Part shown: positions 34,933 to 46,640 of the stretch, piece after piece
How positions within the stretch are numbered: the stretch's first letter is position 1
Layout: every line of letters begins with the position of its first letter
From: Pseudomonadota bacterium
GTDB lineage: Bacteria > Pseudomonadota > Gammaproteobacteria > Steroidobacterales > Steroidobacteraceae
NCBI GenBank assembly: GCA_018241525.1
Contig: JAFEDR010000009.1
Coordinates: forward strand, 744,001-808,000
Reading direction: 5' to 3'
DNA: 64,000 bases
Made by a program: the position numbers and the translations under genes
The notes under the pieces: model-generated
Databases searched by the model: none
Seen by the model: the letters and a program-made list of their open reading frames with translations, nothing else
What the model was told of the DNA's origin: nothing

Positions 34933-35453
34933 CACCGTCGACACGCTTCGCGCGTCTGCCACGCGGCCGGATCATCCTGTGTTGCTCCCTCGTCGCAGCG
35001 CTCCTTGCCGGCTGCTTCGTTCGCGAAGCCGCGCCTCCGGAATCTGCTCCGACCGTCGTATTTGTCTGTGAGCACGGCAATGCGAAGAGCTTGATGGCGG
35101 CCGATCTCTTCAACCGGGAAGCCGTCCGACACCATTCGACCCTGCGGGCGGTGGCCCGCGGTGTCAGGCCGGAGATGGGCGTGCCGGGGGGTGTGGCGGA
35201 TGGTCTCGTACGGGACGGCTTTGACGTCTCAGGATTCCAGGCCGCGGCGGTCGCGGCTCCGGAATCCATCGCGGCGCGTCGCGTCGTCGCGATCAACCTC
35301 GAGCCTGAGGACCTCGCCAGACTGACAGGGTCCGTCGTTCGCTGGCCGGACATTCCGGCGGCGGGTGCCGACTACGCGGCGGCTCGCAATGCTCTCGAGT
35401 ACCGTGTCTCGCAGCTGCTCTTCGAGCTCGAGCGCCCGGCGGGGCCGCACTGA
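34929..35453 (+). CDS. Lipoprotein with a low-molecular-weight phosphatase/arsenate-reductase-like fold (CX5K)
   Basis: 174 residues from the ATG at 34929. The leader ends VAALLAGC, a lipobox with Cys29. The catalytic loop region is VVFVCEHGNAKSLMAADLFN: Cys47 followed by five residues and Lys53-Ser54, where classic LMW-PTP and thioredoxin-type ArsC have Arg-Ser. A C-terminal VVRWPDIPAAGADYAAARN could supply the acid Asp. Relatives with CEHGxxKS loops occur in proteobacteria and are annotated as arsenate reductase or phosphatase; whether they are active is unclear. It is last in the SOD trio, and arsC lies 1.5 kb downstream. Confidence 0.78.
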   Translation: MTPSTRFARLPRGRIILCCSLVAALLAGCFVREAAPPESAPTVVFVCEHGNAKSLMAADLFNREAVRHHSTLRAVARGVRPEMGVPGGVADGLVRDGFDVSGFQAAAVAAPESIAARRVVAINLEPEDLARLTGSVVRWPDIPAAGADYAAARNALEYRVSQLLFELERPAGPH

Positions 35454-35520
35454 GTCGTGCAGGCACCGGACGTGCGTCGGACTTCCTCGCCGCATTCATC
35501 GCCGCGTCGCCGCCTCGACG

Positions 35521-36579
35521 TCAGTGGTCGTGCCGGTGATGGATGTCCGGAAAGTGCGCATGATGATGTCTGAGGAAACCATGCACGTGCTCGTGCGTGT
35601 GCGGCTCGCCCGCCGGATCGCCGTCCGCGTGTTCGTGCCGGTGGTGGTCGTCGTGCGAGTGACGGTGTGAATGGCGCAGCGGCTCGTGCGTGTGCTCGTG
35701 GCCGTGGACTTCGGTCGCATGCAGGTACACGCCGATCCCCATCAGAAGACCGGCCACGATCAGCGGCCAGCCCACGGGCGCGGAAGAAAGTGGAATCGCA
35801 ATCGCCGCACCGATGAACGGTGCGGTCGAGAAGTAGGCGCCAGTCCGCGCCGTTCCGAGGTGGCGCAGCGCCTGGATGAACAACACGAGGCTGGCGCCAT
35901 AGCCGATCGCGCCGAGCAGCAGGCAGCCGACCAACTCAGAGGCTGAGGGTACGGAGGCGCGACGCAAGCTGAGCGCAAGAGCGAGATTGACGAGGCCCGC
36001 CACGAGGCTCTTCGCGAGCGCGATCTGCACGGGATCCGCGCCCGAGAGCTTGCGCGTAAGGTTGTTGTCGATGCCCCAGGCGAGGCATGCCGCTGCAATC
36101 AGGATGGCCCCCGAGCGCAGCGCGATCGCTCCGCCGCCCCAGGAAAGCAGCAGTGCGCCCAGCACGATTGCAGCCGCTCCGACCAGGAGCCGCCGGTCGA
36201 CGGGTTCCCGGAATGCAACCCAGGCGAGGACCAGGGTGGCGATGCCTTCCAGATTGAGCAGCAGTGCGCCGGTCGCCGCGTCCGTGACCGCGAGACCGAA
36301 CATCAGCAGGACGGGACCGACGATCCCACCGCACGCGATCACGGCGATCAGCCAGGGAACATCCTGCGATCTCAGAGAAGCCTCCGCTTGCGCTTCCGAC
36401 AAGCGACGCCGCAGGATCGTAAAAGCGACGAGTCCCAGTCCCGAGCCCACATACAGCAGTCCGGCAATCAGCCACGGGTCGCCGTGACGCAGCAACAACT
36501 TGGCCATCGGCGTACTCGCGCCGAACAGGGCGGCGGAGACGAGGGCATAGGCGATGGCGGGCGAACGGAAGGCACTCAT
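35521..36579 (-). CDS. DMT-superfamily (EamA) transporter with histidine-rich C-terminus
   Basis: 352 residues from the ATG at 36579. Ten hydrophobic segments form two EamA repeats (about 8-140 and 150-285), with ALFGASTPMAKLLL at the start and YFSTAPFIGAAIAIPL near the end. The last 66 or so residues contain about 25 His in HxH runs, with Asp/Glu between, and would bind divalent metals in the cytoplasm or periplasm. That suggests a role in metal handling, or metal sensing of transport; the transported compound is unknown. A longer open frame upstream is not supported by a ribosome-binding site. Confidence 0.83.
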   Translation of the reverse strand: MSAFRSPAIAYALVSAALFGASTPMAKLLLRHGDPWLIAGLLYVGSGLGLVAFTILRRRLSEAQAEASLRSQDVPWLIAVIACGGIVGPVLLMFGLAVTDAATGALLLNLEGIATLVLAWVAFREPVDRRLLVGAAAIVLGALLLSWGGGAIALRSGAILIAAACLAWGIDNNLTRKLSGADPVQIALAKSLVAGLVNLALALSLRRASVPSASELVGCLLLGAIGYGASLVLFIQALRHLGTARTGAYFSTAPFIGAAIAIPLSSAPVGWPLIVAGLLMGIGVYLHATEVHGHEHTHEPLRHSHRHSHDDHHRHEHADGDPAGEPHTHEHVHGFLRHHHAHFPDIHHRHDH

Positions 36580-36993
36580 ACCCGTGACTCGACGGCGCGA
36601 ACACCGGACTCGCGCGGGCTGAAGACTATATAGCGCCCCCGCAAGGCGCCGAGAGCGGTTCGGACTCCCGGTCCTCCGGCTCTCTCTCCGGCGCATCGTT
36701 GCCCAGCGCGCGGCAGGCTTTCAGCCGCATTCATGCACAAGACACGTGCCCGCGATGATTCCAAGTAGCGAACAAAACTCACGGCTAAACAATGATGTAG
36801 CAACAATCGGGCGAAGGTCGTCGGCACCGAGCCAATCGGCCGTTCTCATGCGAGCCGACTTGAGATGCCTGGCGCGCGGTCGCCGTGCAGGCACCGATTC
36901 AGAGTCCGCGGCGGTAAATTCCAGGGCCACGCGTTCGTAGGCCACAGCGCTCACCCAAGTCGCGGCGAGGCTTCGACGCGCCGAACGTTCCTG
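36580..36993. other. Gap of about 414 bp without a gene
   Basis: Lies between the start of the DMT gene and the end of arsC, both on the minus strand. Positions about 36740-36810 are A/T-rich and may hold the DMT promoter, but no clear -35/-10 pair can be chosen. No RNA gene or repeat is seen. Confidence 0.4.
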
Positions 36994-37341
36994 TCAAAGT
37001 ATCGCGCGCACGAGTTCCGCCGGCCGGCACACGCATGCGCCGCGGTCCGTGACGACCACGGGACGATTGAGCAGCACGGGATTGGCGACGAGCGCGTCGA
37101 TCAGTTCCGCCTCTGTCCAGTGCAACGCATCGAGCCCGAGTTCCGCGTACCGAGGCTCCTTCTGCCTCAGCAAGGCACGCGCGCCGCCGCCAACACGACG
37201 CGCGAGTGCCTCCCAGACCGCTCGCGGCGGCGGCTCGCGCAGGTAGTCGACGATGACCGGCTCAGTCCCCGTTGCGCGGATCAGCGCCAGCACGTCGCGC
37301 GATGTACCGCAGCGAGGATTGTGAAAGATCGTGACGGGCAA
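36994..37341 (-). CDS. arsC: Arsenate reductase, glutaredoxin-dependent ArsC family
   Basis: 115 residues, TTG start. The catalytic Cys11 is in IFHNPRCGTSR. The three arginines that bind arsenate in E. coli ArsC (R60, R94, R107) are matched by Arg59, Arg93 (NRPVVV) and Arg106. Length is slightly shorter than plasmid ArsC (141) and fits the YffB/ArsC chromosomal group, but the complete Arg triad favours arsenate reduction. No arsB, acr3 or arsR is adjacent. C-terminal extra Cys103 and Cys105 are present. Confidence 0.85.
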   Translation of the reverse strand: MPVTIFHNPRCGTSRDVLALIRATGTEPVIVDYLREPPPRAVWEALARRVGGGARALLRQKEPRYAELGLDALHWTEAELIDALVANPVLLNRPVVVTDRGACVCRPAELVRAIL

Positions 37342-37617
37342 CGAGTCGGCTCCGGCGGTTCGTGAGCGGCCCGTTTGGATCGCCGCCGGCGCATTCTGGC
37401 ACGGGTACCTCGAGCCTCAGTCGAGGCACGGCCGGACCCAGCGCTGATTGGCGCTGCGGCCCGGCTCCCGGCCGAGACTTCTGCCTCGGCAGGGGTTTCT
37501 TGACATGACTTTGCGGCCGACCGTGCCTGACGGCGCCCCACCGCATGGGAAAATGAATTCAATACTTAAGGAGCCCGGCAGGTCCGGGCTTCCCGGCCGT
37601 CGTTTTCGGGTGAATCA

Positions 37618-38919
37618 GTGAACAAGAAGAACCTCCGGATCCTCGGTGCCGTCGCGGTGATCGCGATCGTGGCGTTCTCCGTCTACTGGACCCGCTGGCG
37701 CGACCCGACCGGAGGCCCCGGTACGGGGGGCATGGCCGGCGCCCGGCGCGGCGGAGGCGGCGCGCCCGTCTCGGTTCGGGTGGCCCAGGCGCGAACCGGC
37801 CCGATCGACGCCGTGCTGGATGCGCTCGGCACGGTGACCGCACGCAACACGGCGATCGTCCGGGCGCGCGTCGATGGCCTGCTCGTCAAGATCGACTTCG
37901 ACGAAGGCCGCGAGGTGAAGGCCGGCACCGTGCTCGCCGAGATCGACCCCCGCCCCTTTGACGCGGCGCTCGAGCAGGCGCAGGGGCAACTGGCGCGCGA
38001 CCAGGCCCAGCTCGCGATCGCCAAGAGCGACCTCGACCGCTACCAGACGTTGCTGGAACAGGACTCGATCGCGAAGCAGCAGGTCGACGACCAGGCCGCG
38101 CTCGTCCACCAGTACGTCGGCGCGGTGCAGGCCGACCAGGGGGCGGTCGCAAGCGCCCGCCTCAATCGCGAGTTCACGCGCATCACGGCGCCGATCTCCG
38201 GTCGCGTCGGACTGCGCCAGGTTGACGTCGGCAACATGGTGCACGCCGCGGACACGAATGGCGTCGTCGTGCTGACCGAAACACGCCCCATCAACGTGAT
38301 CTTTGCGGTGCCGGCCGACCGGGCGCCCGAGATCGCGCGTCGCTGGCAGTCCGGCCAGGTGCTGCGCGTCGACGCCTTCGATCGCGACGGCAAGACGCTG
38401 CTCTCGACTGGACGGCTTGAGAGCGCCGACAACGTCGTCGACCTCTCGACCAGCACCGTCAAGCTGAAGGCGATCTTCGACAACAAGGACGGACAGCTGT
38501 TTCCGAACCAGTTCGTGAATGCTCGGATCACGATCGCGACGCTGGACAACCAGACGCTGGTTCCCGGCGCTGCCGTGCAGCGTGGCACGCCCGGTACCTT
38601 CGTGTACCTCGTCGGTGAGGACTCGACCGTCAGCATTCGCACGGTCGCGGTCGGCGCCGCGAACGGCGATACCGTTGCCATCACGAAGGGGCTCAAGCCC
38701 GGCGACAGCATCGTCGTCGACGGCACGGACAAGCTGAAGGACGGCGCCAAGGTCGCAGTCGCGGTCGAGGCGCCGGCTGGCGCGCCCACCAAGCGCAAGG
38801 ACCACTGGAACGGCACCGACAAGAGCGGCCAGGACCACGCCAATGCCCGCGGCAATGACCGGCCGCGCGAGCCGGGCGGCAACCGACCCTCGCGGGACCA
38901 GGCCGGCAGCGCGCAGTGA
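37618..38919 (+). CDS. mdtA: RND efflux periplasmic adaptor MdtA
   Basis: 433 residues from a GTG start. An N-terminal anchor helix (8-24) is followed by a Gly-rich linker, then the lipoyl/hairpin core: [39 protein letters not shown], a coiled-coil hairpin ([46 protein letters not shown] region), [23 protein letters not shown] and the beta-barrel and membrane-proximal domains. The charged, Pro/Asn-rich tail (from about 395) is not part of the fold. It links the MdtB/MdtC pump to the outer-membrane factor encoded three genes downstream. Overlaps mdtB by 4 nt (GTGA). Confidence 0.92.
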   Translation: MNKKNLRILGAVAVIAIVAFSVYWTRWRDPTGGPGTGGMAGARRGGGGAPVSVRVAQARTGPIDAVLDALGTVTARNTAIVRARVDGLLVKIDFDEGREVKAGTVLAEIDPRPFDAALEQAQGQLARDQAQLAIAKSDLDRYQTLLEQDSIAKQQVDDQAALVHQYVGAVQADQGAVASARLNREFTRITAPISGRVGLRQVDVGNMVHAADTNGVVVLTETRPINVIFAVPADRAPEIARRWQSGQVLRVDAFDRDGKTLLSTGRLESADNVVDLSTSTVKLKAIFDNKDGQLFPNQFVNARITIATLDNQTLVPGAAVQRGTPGTFVYLVGEDSTVSIRTVAVGAANGDTVAITKGLKPGDSIVVDGTDKLKDGAKVAVAVEAPAGAPTKRKDHWNGTDKSGQDHANARGNDRPREPGGNRPSRDQAGSAQ

Positions 38920-41900
38920 ACCCGTCGCGGCTCTTCATCCTCCGGCCGGTCGCGACCTCGTTGGCGATGGTCGCGATCGTGCTCGCGGGGGCGATCGGCT
39001 ACCTGTCCCTGTCCGTTTCAGCGCTGCCCGAGGTCGACTACCCGACGATCGAGGTCACAGCCCTCTATCCGGGCGCCAGCCCCGATGTAGTGACCTCGGC
39101 GATCACGGCGCCGCTCGAGCGGCAGTTCGGCCAGGTGCCGGGACTGCTGCAGATGTCGTCGACGAGCTCCGGCGGCGCGTCGGTGATCACGCTGCGGTTT
39201 TCGCTCGACATCACCCTTGACGTCGCCGAGCAGGAAGTCCAGGCGGCCATCAATGCCGCCGCCACCTTCCTGCCGACCGACCTGCCGATGCCGCCGGTGT
39301 ACGCCAAGGTGAACCCGGCCGACGCGCCGATCATGACGCTCGCGATCACCTCCCAGACGCTGCCTCTGCCGACCATCGAGGACTTCGTCGACACGCGGCT
39401 CGCCCCGAAGCTGTCCGAGGTGCCCGGCGTCGGGCTCGTTTCGATCGCGGGCGGGCAGCGCCCGGCGGTGCGAATCCAGATCAACCCGGTGGCGCTCGCC
39501 GCCGCCGGCCTGACGCTCGAGGACGTCCGCACCGCCATCGGCAACTCCAACGTCAACCAGGCGAAGGGCAGCTTCGACGGCAGCTCCCAGGCCTCGACCC
39601 TCGACGCCAACGACCAGCTGCGCACGGCGGACGACTACCGCCAGATCGTACTGGCCTACAAGAATGGCGCCGCCATCCGCCTGACCGACGTCGGCCGGAT
39701 CATCGACGGCGCCGAGAACGCGAAGCTTGCCGCCTGGGCGGGCGTCGGCGGCCGGACTGTGCCGGCAGTGATCGTCAACGTCCAGCGTCAGCCCGGCAGC
39801 AACGTGATCGCGACGGTTGACCGAATCAAGAAGCTGCTGCCGCAGCTGCAGGCGGCGTTGCCCGGCGCGTTGCAGGTCACGCAGCTCGCCGATCGCACGA
39901 CGACCATCCGCGCCTCGGTGCACGACGTGCAACTCGAACTCGCGCTATCGATCGGCCTCGTGGTTCTCGTGATCTTCCTGTTCCTGCGCAACCTGCGCGC
40001 GACGATCATCCCGAGCGTGGTCGTGCCGGTGTCGCTGGTCGGGACCTTCGGCGTGATGTATCTCGCCGGGTTCTCGATCAACAACCTCACCATCATGGCG
40101 CTGACCATCGCCACCGGCTTCGTGGTCGACGACGCGATCGTCATGATCGAGAACATCTCGCGCTACGTCGAGGAAGGCGTCGCGCCGCTCGAGGCCGCGC
40201 TGCGCGGAGCGCGCCAGATCGGATTCACGATCATCTCGCTGACGGTGTCGCTGATCGCGGTGCTGATCCCGCTGCTGTTCATGCGCGAGGTGGTCGGCCG
40301 GTTGTTCCGCGAGTTCGCGATCACGCTCGCGGTCTCGATCGTCATCTCGGCGATCGTGTCGCTGACGCTGACGCCGATGATGTGCGCGCGGCTGCTGCGG
40401 CCACACGAAGCGAGCCGCGAGCCGCCGTGGCTGCGACGCTTCGGGGCTGCGTTCGACCGGCTGACCGAGGCCTACGGCCGGCAGCTGAAAGTGGTGCTCC
40501 GGCACCGCACCGAGACGCTCGCGGTGGCGGTCGGCACGTTGCTGCTGACGATCCTGCTGTACGTCTTCATTCCGAAAGGGTTCTTCCCGCTGCAGGATAC
40601 CGGGGCGCTGCAGGGCATCACCGAGGCACCACAGTCGATCTCGTTCGCGGCGATGGGCGAGCGGCAGCGTGCGCTGTCGGAGGCCCTGCTCGAGGATCCC
40701 GCGGTCGAGAGTGTTGCCTCGTTCATCGGCGTCGATGGCATCAATGCGACGCTCAACAGCGGGCGGATGCAGATCCAGCTCAAGCCGCACGGCGAGCGCG
40801 AGGGCGACCTGCACGCGCTGATGGCGAGCCTCGCCTCGCGCGCGTCGCAGGTGCCGGGCATCACGCTCTACCTGCAGCCGATCCAGGACCTGACCATCGA
40901 GGATCGCGTCTCGAGGACCCAGTACCAGTTCACGCTCGAGGACCCGAATGGCGAGGAGCTTTCGACCTGGGTGCCGAGGCTGGTTGCCAAGCTGCGCACG
41001 CTGCCGGGGCTCGCCGACGTCGCGAGCGATTTGCAGGACCAAGGCCTGCAGCTTTACGTCGACATCGACCGGATCAATGCCAGCCGCCTCGGCGTGACGC
41101 CGGCCGCCATCGACAATGCCCTCTACGACGCCTACGGCCAGCGGTTGGTATCGACGGTGTTCACCCAGGCGAACACCTACCGCGTGGTGCTCGAGTCCCG
41201 GCCCGAGGACGCTGCCGGCCCGGCCAGCCTCGCGAACCTGTACGTCGCCGGCACCAATGGCCCGGTACCGCTGTCGAGCGTCGCCCGGTTCGTCGAGAAG
41301 ACCACCTCGCTCGCGGTGAACCACCTGGGCCAGTTCCCGGCGACCACCGTGTCGTTCAACCTCGCTTCCGGCGCTTCGCTCGGCAAGGCGGTCGAGTCGA
41401 TCCGCGCTGCGGAAGCCGAGCTGCAGATGCCGGCGAGCATTGCGACGAGCTTCCAGGGGGCCGCGCTGGCCTTCGAGGGCTCGCTCGCGAGCACGGTGTG
41501 GCTGCTGGTCGCCGCGATCGTGACGATGTACATCGTGCTCGGCGTGCTCTACGAGAGCTACGTCCACCCAGTCACGATCCTCTCCACCCTGCCCTCTGCC
41601 GGCATCGGCGCCCTGCTCGCGCTGCTGCTGAGCGGCAACGACCTCGGCATCATCGGCATCATCGGCATCGTGCTGCTGATCGGCATCGTCAAGAAGAACG
41701 CCATCATGATGATCGACTTCGCGCTCGCCGCGGAGCGCGAGGAAGGCAAGTCCCCGGAGGAGGCGATCTACCAGGCGTGCCTGCTGAGGTTGCGCCCGAT
41801 CCTGATGACGACCGTCGCGGCGCTCGCCGGCGCGCTGCCGCTGATGCTCGGCCGGGGCGTCGGTGCCGAGCTGCGGCATCCGCTCGGCCTGACGATGGTC

Positions 41901-42026
41901 GGTGGCCTGCTCGTGAGCCAGGTGCTGACGCTGTTCACGACGCCGGTCATTTACCTCGCCTTCGACTCGCTGGCGACCCGCCTCCGCGGCCGGTCGGAGG
42001 TTTCCGTGCCGGAGCCCGCGGCGTGA
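38916..42026 (+). CDS. mdtB: RND multidrug efflux permease MdtB
   Basis: 1036 residues, nearly the length of E. coli MdtB (1040). The first segments follow MdtB closely: [19 protein letters not shown], then [20 protein letters not shown] and [17 protein letters not shown]. The TM4 proton relay is [16 protein letters not shown] with two Asp, and the second half has [16 protein letters not shown]. Twelve transmembrane helices and two large periplasmic loops are visible. MdtB and MdtC work as a heterotrimer exporting bile salts, novobiocin and similar drugs. It is coupled to both neighbours by 4-nt overlaps. Confidence 0.93.
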   Translation: MNPSRLFILRPVATSLAMVAIVLAGAIGYLSLSVSALPEVDYPTIEVTALYPGASPDVVTSAITAPLERQFGQVPGLLQMSSTSSGGASVITLRFSLDITLDVAEQEVQAAINAAATFLPTDLPMPPVYAKVNPADAPIMTLAITSQTLPLPTIEDFVDTRLAPKLSEVPGVGLVSIAGGQRPAVRIQINPVALAAAGLTLEDVRTAIGNSNVNQAKGSFDGSSQASTLDANDQLRTADDYRQIVLAYKNGAAIRLTDVGRIIDGAENAKLAAWAGVGGRTVPAVIVNVQRQPGSNVIATVDRIKKLLPQLQAALPGALQVTQLADRTTTIRASVHDVQLELALSIGLVVLVIFLFLRNLRATIIPSVVVPVSLVGTFGVMYLAGFSINNLTIMALTIATGFVVDDAIVMIENISRYVEEGVAPLEAALRGARQIGFTIISLTVSLIAVLIPLLFMREVVGRLFREFAITLAVSIVISAIVSLTLTPMMCARLLRPHEASREPPWLRRFGAAFDRLTEAYGRQLKVVLRHRTETLAVAVGTLLLTILLYVFIPKGFFPLQDTGALQGITEAPQSISFAAMGERQRALSEALLEDPAVESVASFIGVDGINATLNSGRMQIQLKPHGEREGDLHALMASLASRASQVPGITLYLQPIQDLTIEDRVSRTQYQFTLEDPNGEELSTWVPRLVAKLRTLPGLADVASDLQDQGLQLYVDIDRINASRLGVTPAAIDNALYDAYGQRLVSTVFTQANTYRVVLESRPEDAAGPASLANLYVAGTNGPVPLSSVARFVEKTTSLAVNHLGQFPATTVSFNLASGASLGKAVESIRAAEAELQMPASIATSFQGAALAFEGSLASTVWLLVAAIVTMYIVLGVLYESYVHPVTILSTLPSAGIGALLALLLSGNDLGIIGIIGIVLLIGIVKKNAIMMIDFALAAEREEGKSPEEAIYQACLLRLRPILMTTVAALAGALPLMLGRGVGAELRHPLGLTMVGGLLVSQVLTLFTTPVIYLAFDSLATRLRGRSEVSVPEPAA

Positions 42027-45000
42027 GCGCGTCGACCCGTCCGACGGTAGCCGAACCCGCGGCGGCGCCGGCGGCGGAGGCGTCGAGCCTGTCGCGGCCG
42101 TTCATCGAGCGGCCGGTGGCGACGACGCTGCTGACGATCGGCATCGCCCTCGCCGGCTGCCTCGCCTATTTCGGCCTGCCCGTTTCGGCACTGCCGCAGA
42201 TCGACTTCCCGACGATCTCGGTGCAGGCCTCGCTGCCGGGTGCGAGCCCGGAGACCATGGCCGCCACGGTCGCCACCCCGCTCGAGCGTTCGCTCGGCCG
42301 GATCGCCGGGGTCAACGAGATGACCTCGTCGAGCTCGCTCGGCTCGACCCGGGTCACGCTCCAGTTCGAGCTCGACCGGGACATCGACGGCGCCGCGCGC
42401 GACGTGCAGGCCGCGATCAACGCCGCCCGCGCGCTCTTGCCGACGGCGCTGCCAAGCAACCCGACCTGGCGCAAGGTGAATCCGGCGGATGCGCCGATCA
42501 TGGTGATTGCGATGACCTCGGCGACACACTCGCTCGGGGAGATCTACGACGTCGCCTCCACGGTCGTCGGTCAGACGCTCTCGCAGGTCGAGGGCGTTGG
42601 CCAGGTTACCGTCGGCGGCGGCTCGCTGCCGGCGGTGCGGGTCGAGCTCGACCCGCTCGCCCTCGCCCATGCCGGACTGTCGCCCGAGCAGGTCCGCACG
42701 GCGATCGCGGCCGTCAATGTCGACCGACCCAAGGGAGCCGTGGAGGACGGTGCACGACGCTGGCAGATCCTCGCCAACGACCAGGCGCGCACCGCGGCCG
42801 AGTACCTCCCGACCATCATCGCCTACCAGAACGGCGCGGCGGTCCGACTCGGTGACGTCGCGAGCGTCACGGACTCGGTGCAGGACGTCCGCAACTCGGG
42901 CATCGCCAATGGCAAGCCGGCGATCCTGCTGATCCTGAACCGGCAGCCGAACGCCAACATCGTCGAGACCGTCGCCCGGGTGCGCGCGGCGCTGCCGCAG
43001 CTGCAGGCGGCGATCCCCGGGACGATGAGCCTCGACGTGATGATCGACCGAACGCCGACGATCCGAGCCTCGCTGCGCGAGGTCGAGCGCACGCTGATCA
43101 TCGCGATCCTGCTCGTCACGCTCGTGACCTACGCGTTCCTCGCCGACTGGCGCGCGTCGTTCGTCTCGGTCGTGGTGGTGCCGGTGTCGCTGCTGGGCAC
43201 CTGCGCGGTCATGTACTTCTGCCGCTTCAGCCTCGATACGTTCTCCCTGATGGCGCTGACGGTCGCGACCGGATTCGTCGTCGACGACGCGGTCGTGGTG
43301 CTCGAGAACATCATGCGCCACGTCGAGGAAGGCATGGCGCCGCTTCCGGCGGCCCTGCGCGGTGCGCGCGAGGTCGGATTCACGGTCGTAGCCATGAGCC
43401 TGTCGCTGATTGCCGTGTTCATCCCGATCCTGTTCATGGCCGGACTGCAGGGCCGGCTATTCCGGGAGTTCGCGGTCACGCTCGCCGCGGCGATCGGCGT
43501 CTCGCTCGTGATTTCGCTGACCGCCACCCCGATGATGGCCTCGCGACTGCTGCGGGCACGGCACGAGCGGCCGCCGTCGCGCTTCGGGACGCTGACCGAG
43601 CGCTGGTTCGCCAACCTGAAGGCCAGCTACGGACGCACGCTGGAGTGGGCGCTCGACCACCCGCGGCTGGTCCTCGCGGGACTCGGCGTCACCATCCTGA
43701 TCAACATCGCCCTGTACGTCTTCGTGCCGAAGAGCTTCCTGCCGCAGCAGGACACGGGGCGGCTGGTCGGCAACGTGCAGGGTGACCAGAGCCTGTCGTT
43801 CCAGTCCATGACCGAGAAGGTGCAGAAGTTCGTGCAGGTCGTGCGGGCCGACCCGGCAGTCGACAATGTCGTCGCGTTCACGGGCGGCGGACAGCGCAAC
43901 AGCGCCTTCATGTTCGTCGCGCTGAAGCCGGTGGCCGAGCGAAAAGCCAGCGCGGACGCGGTCATCAATCGCCTGCGCAAGCCACTGACGTCGGAGCCGG
44001 GCGCGGCGCTGTACCTGCAGTCGGCACAGGACATTCGCTTCGGTGCCCGCGGCTCCAACGCGCAGTACCAGTACACGCTGCAGGCCGACTCACTCGACGA
44101 CCTGCGCGCCTGGGAGCCGAAGGTGCGCGCGGCGCTCAGCGAAGTGCCCGAGCTCGCCGACGTCAACACCGACGCGCAGGACAAGGGCCTGCAGACAACG
44201 CTGACGGTCGATCGCGACGCCGCGTCGCGCGTCGGCCTCAACGTACGGACGGTCGACGCGGTGCTGTACGACTGGTTCGGTCAGCGCCAGGTGGCGACGA
44301 TCTACAACCCGCTCAACCAGTACCACGTCGTGATGGAGGCAGCGCCGCGCTTCCTGCAGAACGCAGAGTCGCTGCGCGGCGTCTACCTGCCGGGGCTTGC
44401 CGGGGCGCAGGTGCCGCTGATGTCGGTGGCGAAGTACGGGCCGACCAACACGCCGCTCGCGGTCAACCACCAGGGGCAGTTCGCCGCCTCGACGATCTCG
44501 TACAACCTCGCGCCCAACCGGGCAATGTCGGACGCGGCGAAGGCGATCGACGCGACGTTCGGCAAGCTCGGAGTGCCGACGAACGTGCGCGGCAGCCACC
44601 AGGGTACCGCGAAGCTCTTCCAGTCCTCGAGCGGCAGCATCGGTTGGCTGATCCTGGCGGCGATCCTCGCGATGTACCTGGTGCTCGGCATGCTCTACGA
44701 AAGCACGCTGCACCCGCTGACGGTGCTGTCGACGCTTCCTTCGGCGGGGGTCGGCGCGCTGCTGGCGCTGCTGGCACTGCGCTTCGACTTCACGCTGATC
44801 GCGCTGATCGGCGTGCTGCTGCTGATCGGCATCGTCAAGAAGAACGCGATCATGATGATCGACGTGGCGATCGCGCTCGAGCGTGAGGCCGGGCTCGATC
44901 CACGGACCGCGATCCTCGAAGCCTGCCTGCGCCGCTTCCGGCCGATCCTGATGACCACCGTGGCGGCGCTCGCCGGCGCCGTGCCGCTCGCCTTCGGCGC

Positions 45001-45181
45001 GGGCGACGGCGCGGAAATGCGCCAGCCGCTCGGCATCACCATCGTCGGCGGACTGGTATTGAGCCAGCTGCTGACACTGTATACGACCCCGATCGTCTAC
45101 CTGTCCTTCGATCGTGCGAGGGAGCGCTGGCTGGCGCGCCGCCGCGCGAGCACTGCGCCCGTGGCGCTGGAGAGCGTGTGA
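42023..45181 (+). CDS. mdtC: RND multidrug efflux permease MdtC
   Basis: 1052 residues from the GTG at 42023 overlapping the mdtB stop. Matches Mdt[78 protein letters not shown]. It has [17 protein letters not shown] in TM4 and [16 protein letters not shown] in TM10/11. The N-terminus carries about 27 extra residues (Ala/Pro-rich) before [11 protein letters not shown], longer than E. coli MdtC (1025). A reading frame open far upstream inside mdtB is a shadow; homology begins only here. Confidence 0.93.
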   Translation: MSASTRPTVAEPAAAPAAEASSLSRPFIERPVATTLLTIGIALAGCLAYFGLPVSALPQIDFPTISVQASLPGASPETMAATVATPLERSLGRIAGVNEMTSSSSLGSTRVTLQFELDRDIDGAARDVQAAINAARALLPTALPSNPTWRKVNPADAPIMVIAMTSATHSLGEIYDVASTVVGQTLSQVEGVGQVTVGGGSLPAVRVELDPLALAHAGLSPEQVRTAIAAVNVDRPKGAVEDGARRWQILANDQARTAAEYLPTIIAYQNGAAVRLGDVASVTDSVQDVRNSGIANGKPAILLILNRQPNANIVETVARVRAALPQLQAAIPGTMSLDVMIDRTPTIRASLREVERTLIIAILLVTLVTYAFLADWRASFVSVVVVPVSLLGTCAVMYFCRFSLDTFSLMALTVATGFVVDDAVVVLENIMRHVEEGMAPLPAALRGAREVGFTVVAMSLSLIAVFIPILFMAGLQGRLFREFAVTLAAAIGVSLVISLTATPMMASRLLRARHERPPSRFGTLTERWFANLKASYGRTLEWALDHPRLVLAGLGVTILINIALYVFVPKSFLPQQDTGRLVGNVQGDQSLSFQSMTEKVQKFVQVVRADPAVDNVVAFTGGGQRNSAFMFVALKPVAERKASADAVINRLRKPLTSEPGAALYLQSAQDIRFGARGSNAQYQYTLQADSLDDLRAWEPKVRAALSEVPELADVNTDAQDKGLQTTLTVDRDAASRVGLNVRTVDAVLYDWFGQRQVATIYNPLNQYHVVMEAAPRFLQNAESLRGVYLPGLAGAQVPLMSVAKYGPTNTPLAVNHQGQFAASTISYNLAPNRAMSDAAKAIDATFGKLGVPTNVRGSHQGTAKLFQSSSGSIGWLILAAILAMYLVLGMLYESTLHPLTVLSTLPSAGVGALLALLALRFDFTLIALIGVLLLIGIVKKNAIMMIDVAIALEREAGLDPRTAILEACLRRFRPILMTTVAALAGAVPLAFGAGDGAEMRQPLGITIVGGLVLSQLLTLYTTPIVYLSFDRARERWLARRRASTAPVALESV

Positions 45182-46590
45182 CCGCCATGAGAGCTCTGGC
45201 CGCGACGGCTGCCCTGCTGACGCTGGCCGCGTGTGCGGTCGGCCCGAACTACCGCAAGCCGGAGGTCGCTGTGCCGCCGGCGTTCAAGGAGGCCTGGCAG
45301 CCGGCGAGTCCAGGGGACGACTTGCCCCGCGGAGCGTGGTGGCAGGCGTACGGCGATGCGACGCTCGACGGGCTCGAGGCCGACGCCGGTCGAGCCAACC
45401 AGACCGTGGCCGCCGCGGACGCCCAGTACCGGTCGGCGCTCGCCGCCATCGGCGTTGCGCGCGGTGCGCTGCTGCCGACCATCGGCGTCGGCGCTGCCAC
45501 GACGCGCAGCCAGAACAGCTCGGCCTCGGCCGGGCTCGTCGGCAGCGCGGCGACGGCGGGCGCCCCAACCTACACGGTTGACCGGCTGACGGGCAGCCTG
45601 TCGTGGGAGCTCGACCTCTGGGGCCGGCTGCGGCGCGGCCTCGAGGCGAGCCGTGCGGGTGCCGAGGCGAGTGGCCGCGACCTGGCGGCGGCGCAGCTCT
45701 CGGCGGCGGCGACGCTGGCACAGGACTACGTGCAGCTGCGCTCGCTCGACACGCAGCGCGACCTGCTCGCGCGCACGATCACCGCCTATCGCCGCTCGCT
45801 CGAGATCACGCGCAATCGCTACGCCGCCGGGGTCGCGCCGCGCACTGACGTCACCGAGGCGGAGTCCCAGCTCGCGGGCGCGGAGGCGCAGGACGCCGAC
45901 CTCGCGGTGCAGCGCGCGCAGCTCGAGCACGCGATCGCCGTGCTGACCGGGCGCACGCCGGCGGAGTTCACGCTGGCGCCGGCCGCCGCGCTGCCGCAGC
46001 TGCCGGCGGTACCGGCGGTGCTGCCGGCAACGCTGCTCGAGCGGCGCCCGGACGTCGCGGCGGCTGAGCGACGGGTCGCGGCCGCGAACGCCAACGTCGG
46101 CGTCGCCCTCGGGGCCTGGTTCCCGACGCTGTCGCTGAGCGGCAGCGGCGGTTACCAGTCGCAGGCCTGGCAGCACCTCGTCTCGCTCCCCAATCGCTTC
46201 TGGAGCCTCGGTCCATCGCTGGCCGAGACGCTGTTCAACGGCGGCGCGCGGCTCGCCCAGACACGCGAGGCGCGCGCGAACTACGACCAGACGGTGGCGA
46301 CGTACCGGCAGGCCGTCCTCACCGCGCTCGCGGACGCCGAGGACTCGCTCGCCGCGCTGCACGGCCTCGCCGACGAGGCGGCCGCCGACGAACGCGCGGC
46401 GTTGGCCGCGCGCGAGACCCTGCGCGCCACCGAGAACCAGTATCGCGCCGGCACCGTCAGCTACCTGAACGTCGTGATCGCGCAAAGCAGCTCCTACAGC
46501 GCCGAACGCAGCCTGATCGACGTGCAGAGCCGGCGCCTGCTCGCGCACATCGGCCTGCTGAAGGCCATGGGCGGATCTCCCGCTCCCTGA
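45178..46590 (+). CDS. Outer-membrane efflux factor of the NodT/OprM type (lipoprotein) for the Mdt pump
   Basis: 470 residues from a GTG overlapping the mdtC stop; an ATG three codons later is an alternative. The leader ends [16 protein letters not shown], the standard OMF lipoprotein signal. Two OEP domains follow, with [22 protein letters not shown] at the first and [26 protein letters not shown] at the second half. It forms the trimeric TolC-like channel. Its place at the end of mdtABC makes a complete four-gene pump, unlike E. coli, where TolC is shared. Confidence 0.92.
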   Translation: MTAMRALAATAALLTLAACAVGPNYRKPEVAVPPAFKEAWQPASPGDDLPRGAWWQAYGDATLDGLEADAGRANQTVAAADAQYRSALAAIGVARGALLPTIGVGAATTRSQNSSASAGLVGSAATAGAPTYTVDRLTGSLSWELDLWGRLRRGLEASRAGAEASGRDLAAAQLSAAATLAQDYVQLRSLDTQRDLLARTITAYRRSLEITRNRYAAGVAPRTDVTEAESQLAGAEAQDADLAVQRAQLEHAIAVLTGRTPAEFTLAPAAALPQLPAVPAVLPATLLERRPDVAAAERRVAAANANVGVALGAWFPTLSLSGSGGYQSQAWQHLVSLPNRFWSLGPSLAETLFNGGARLAQTREARANYDQTVATYRQAVLTALADAEDSLAALHGLADEAAADERAALAARETLRATENQYRAGTVSYLNVVIAQSSSYSAERSLIDVQSRRLLAHIGLLKAMGGSPAP

Positions 46591-46611
46591 AGATCGCGGG
46601 CGACACGCCCG

Positions 46612-46640
46612 TTGACGCCCCGTCCATGGGCGAGTAATCT
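46612..46640 (+). promoter_or_regulatory. Sigma70-type promoter of the marR-emr operon
   Basis: TTGACG (46612-46617) and TAATCT (46635-46640) are separated by exactly 17 bp. The predicted start is near 46647, giving a leader of about 21 nt to the marR ATG. The -10 overlaps the operator repeat. Confidence 0.65.

Noticed and set aside
37500..37505. Perfect TTGACA before mdtA
   Set aside because: No acceptable -10 at 16-18 bp downstream, so I did not call a promoter.
40382..42022. Possible 547-residue N-terminal extension of mdtC
   Set aside because: It lies wholly inside mdtB in another frame; MdtC similarity begins after the GTG at 42023.
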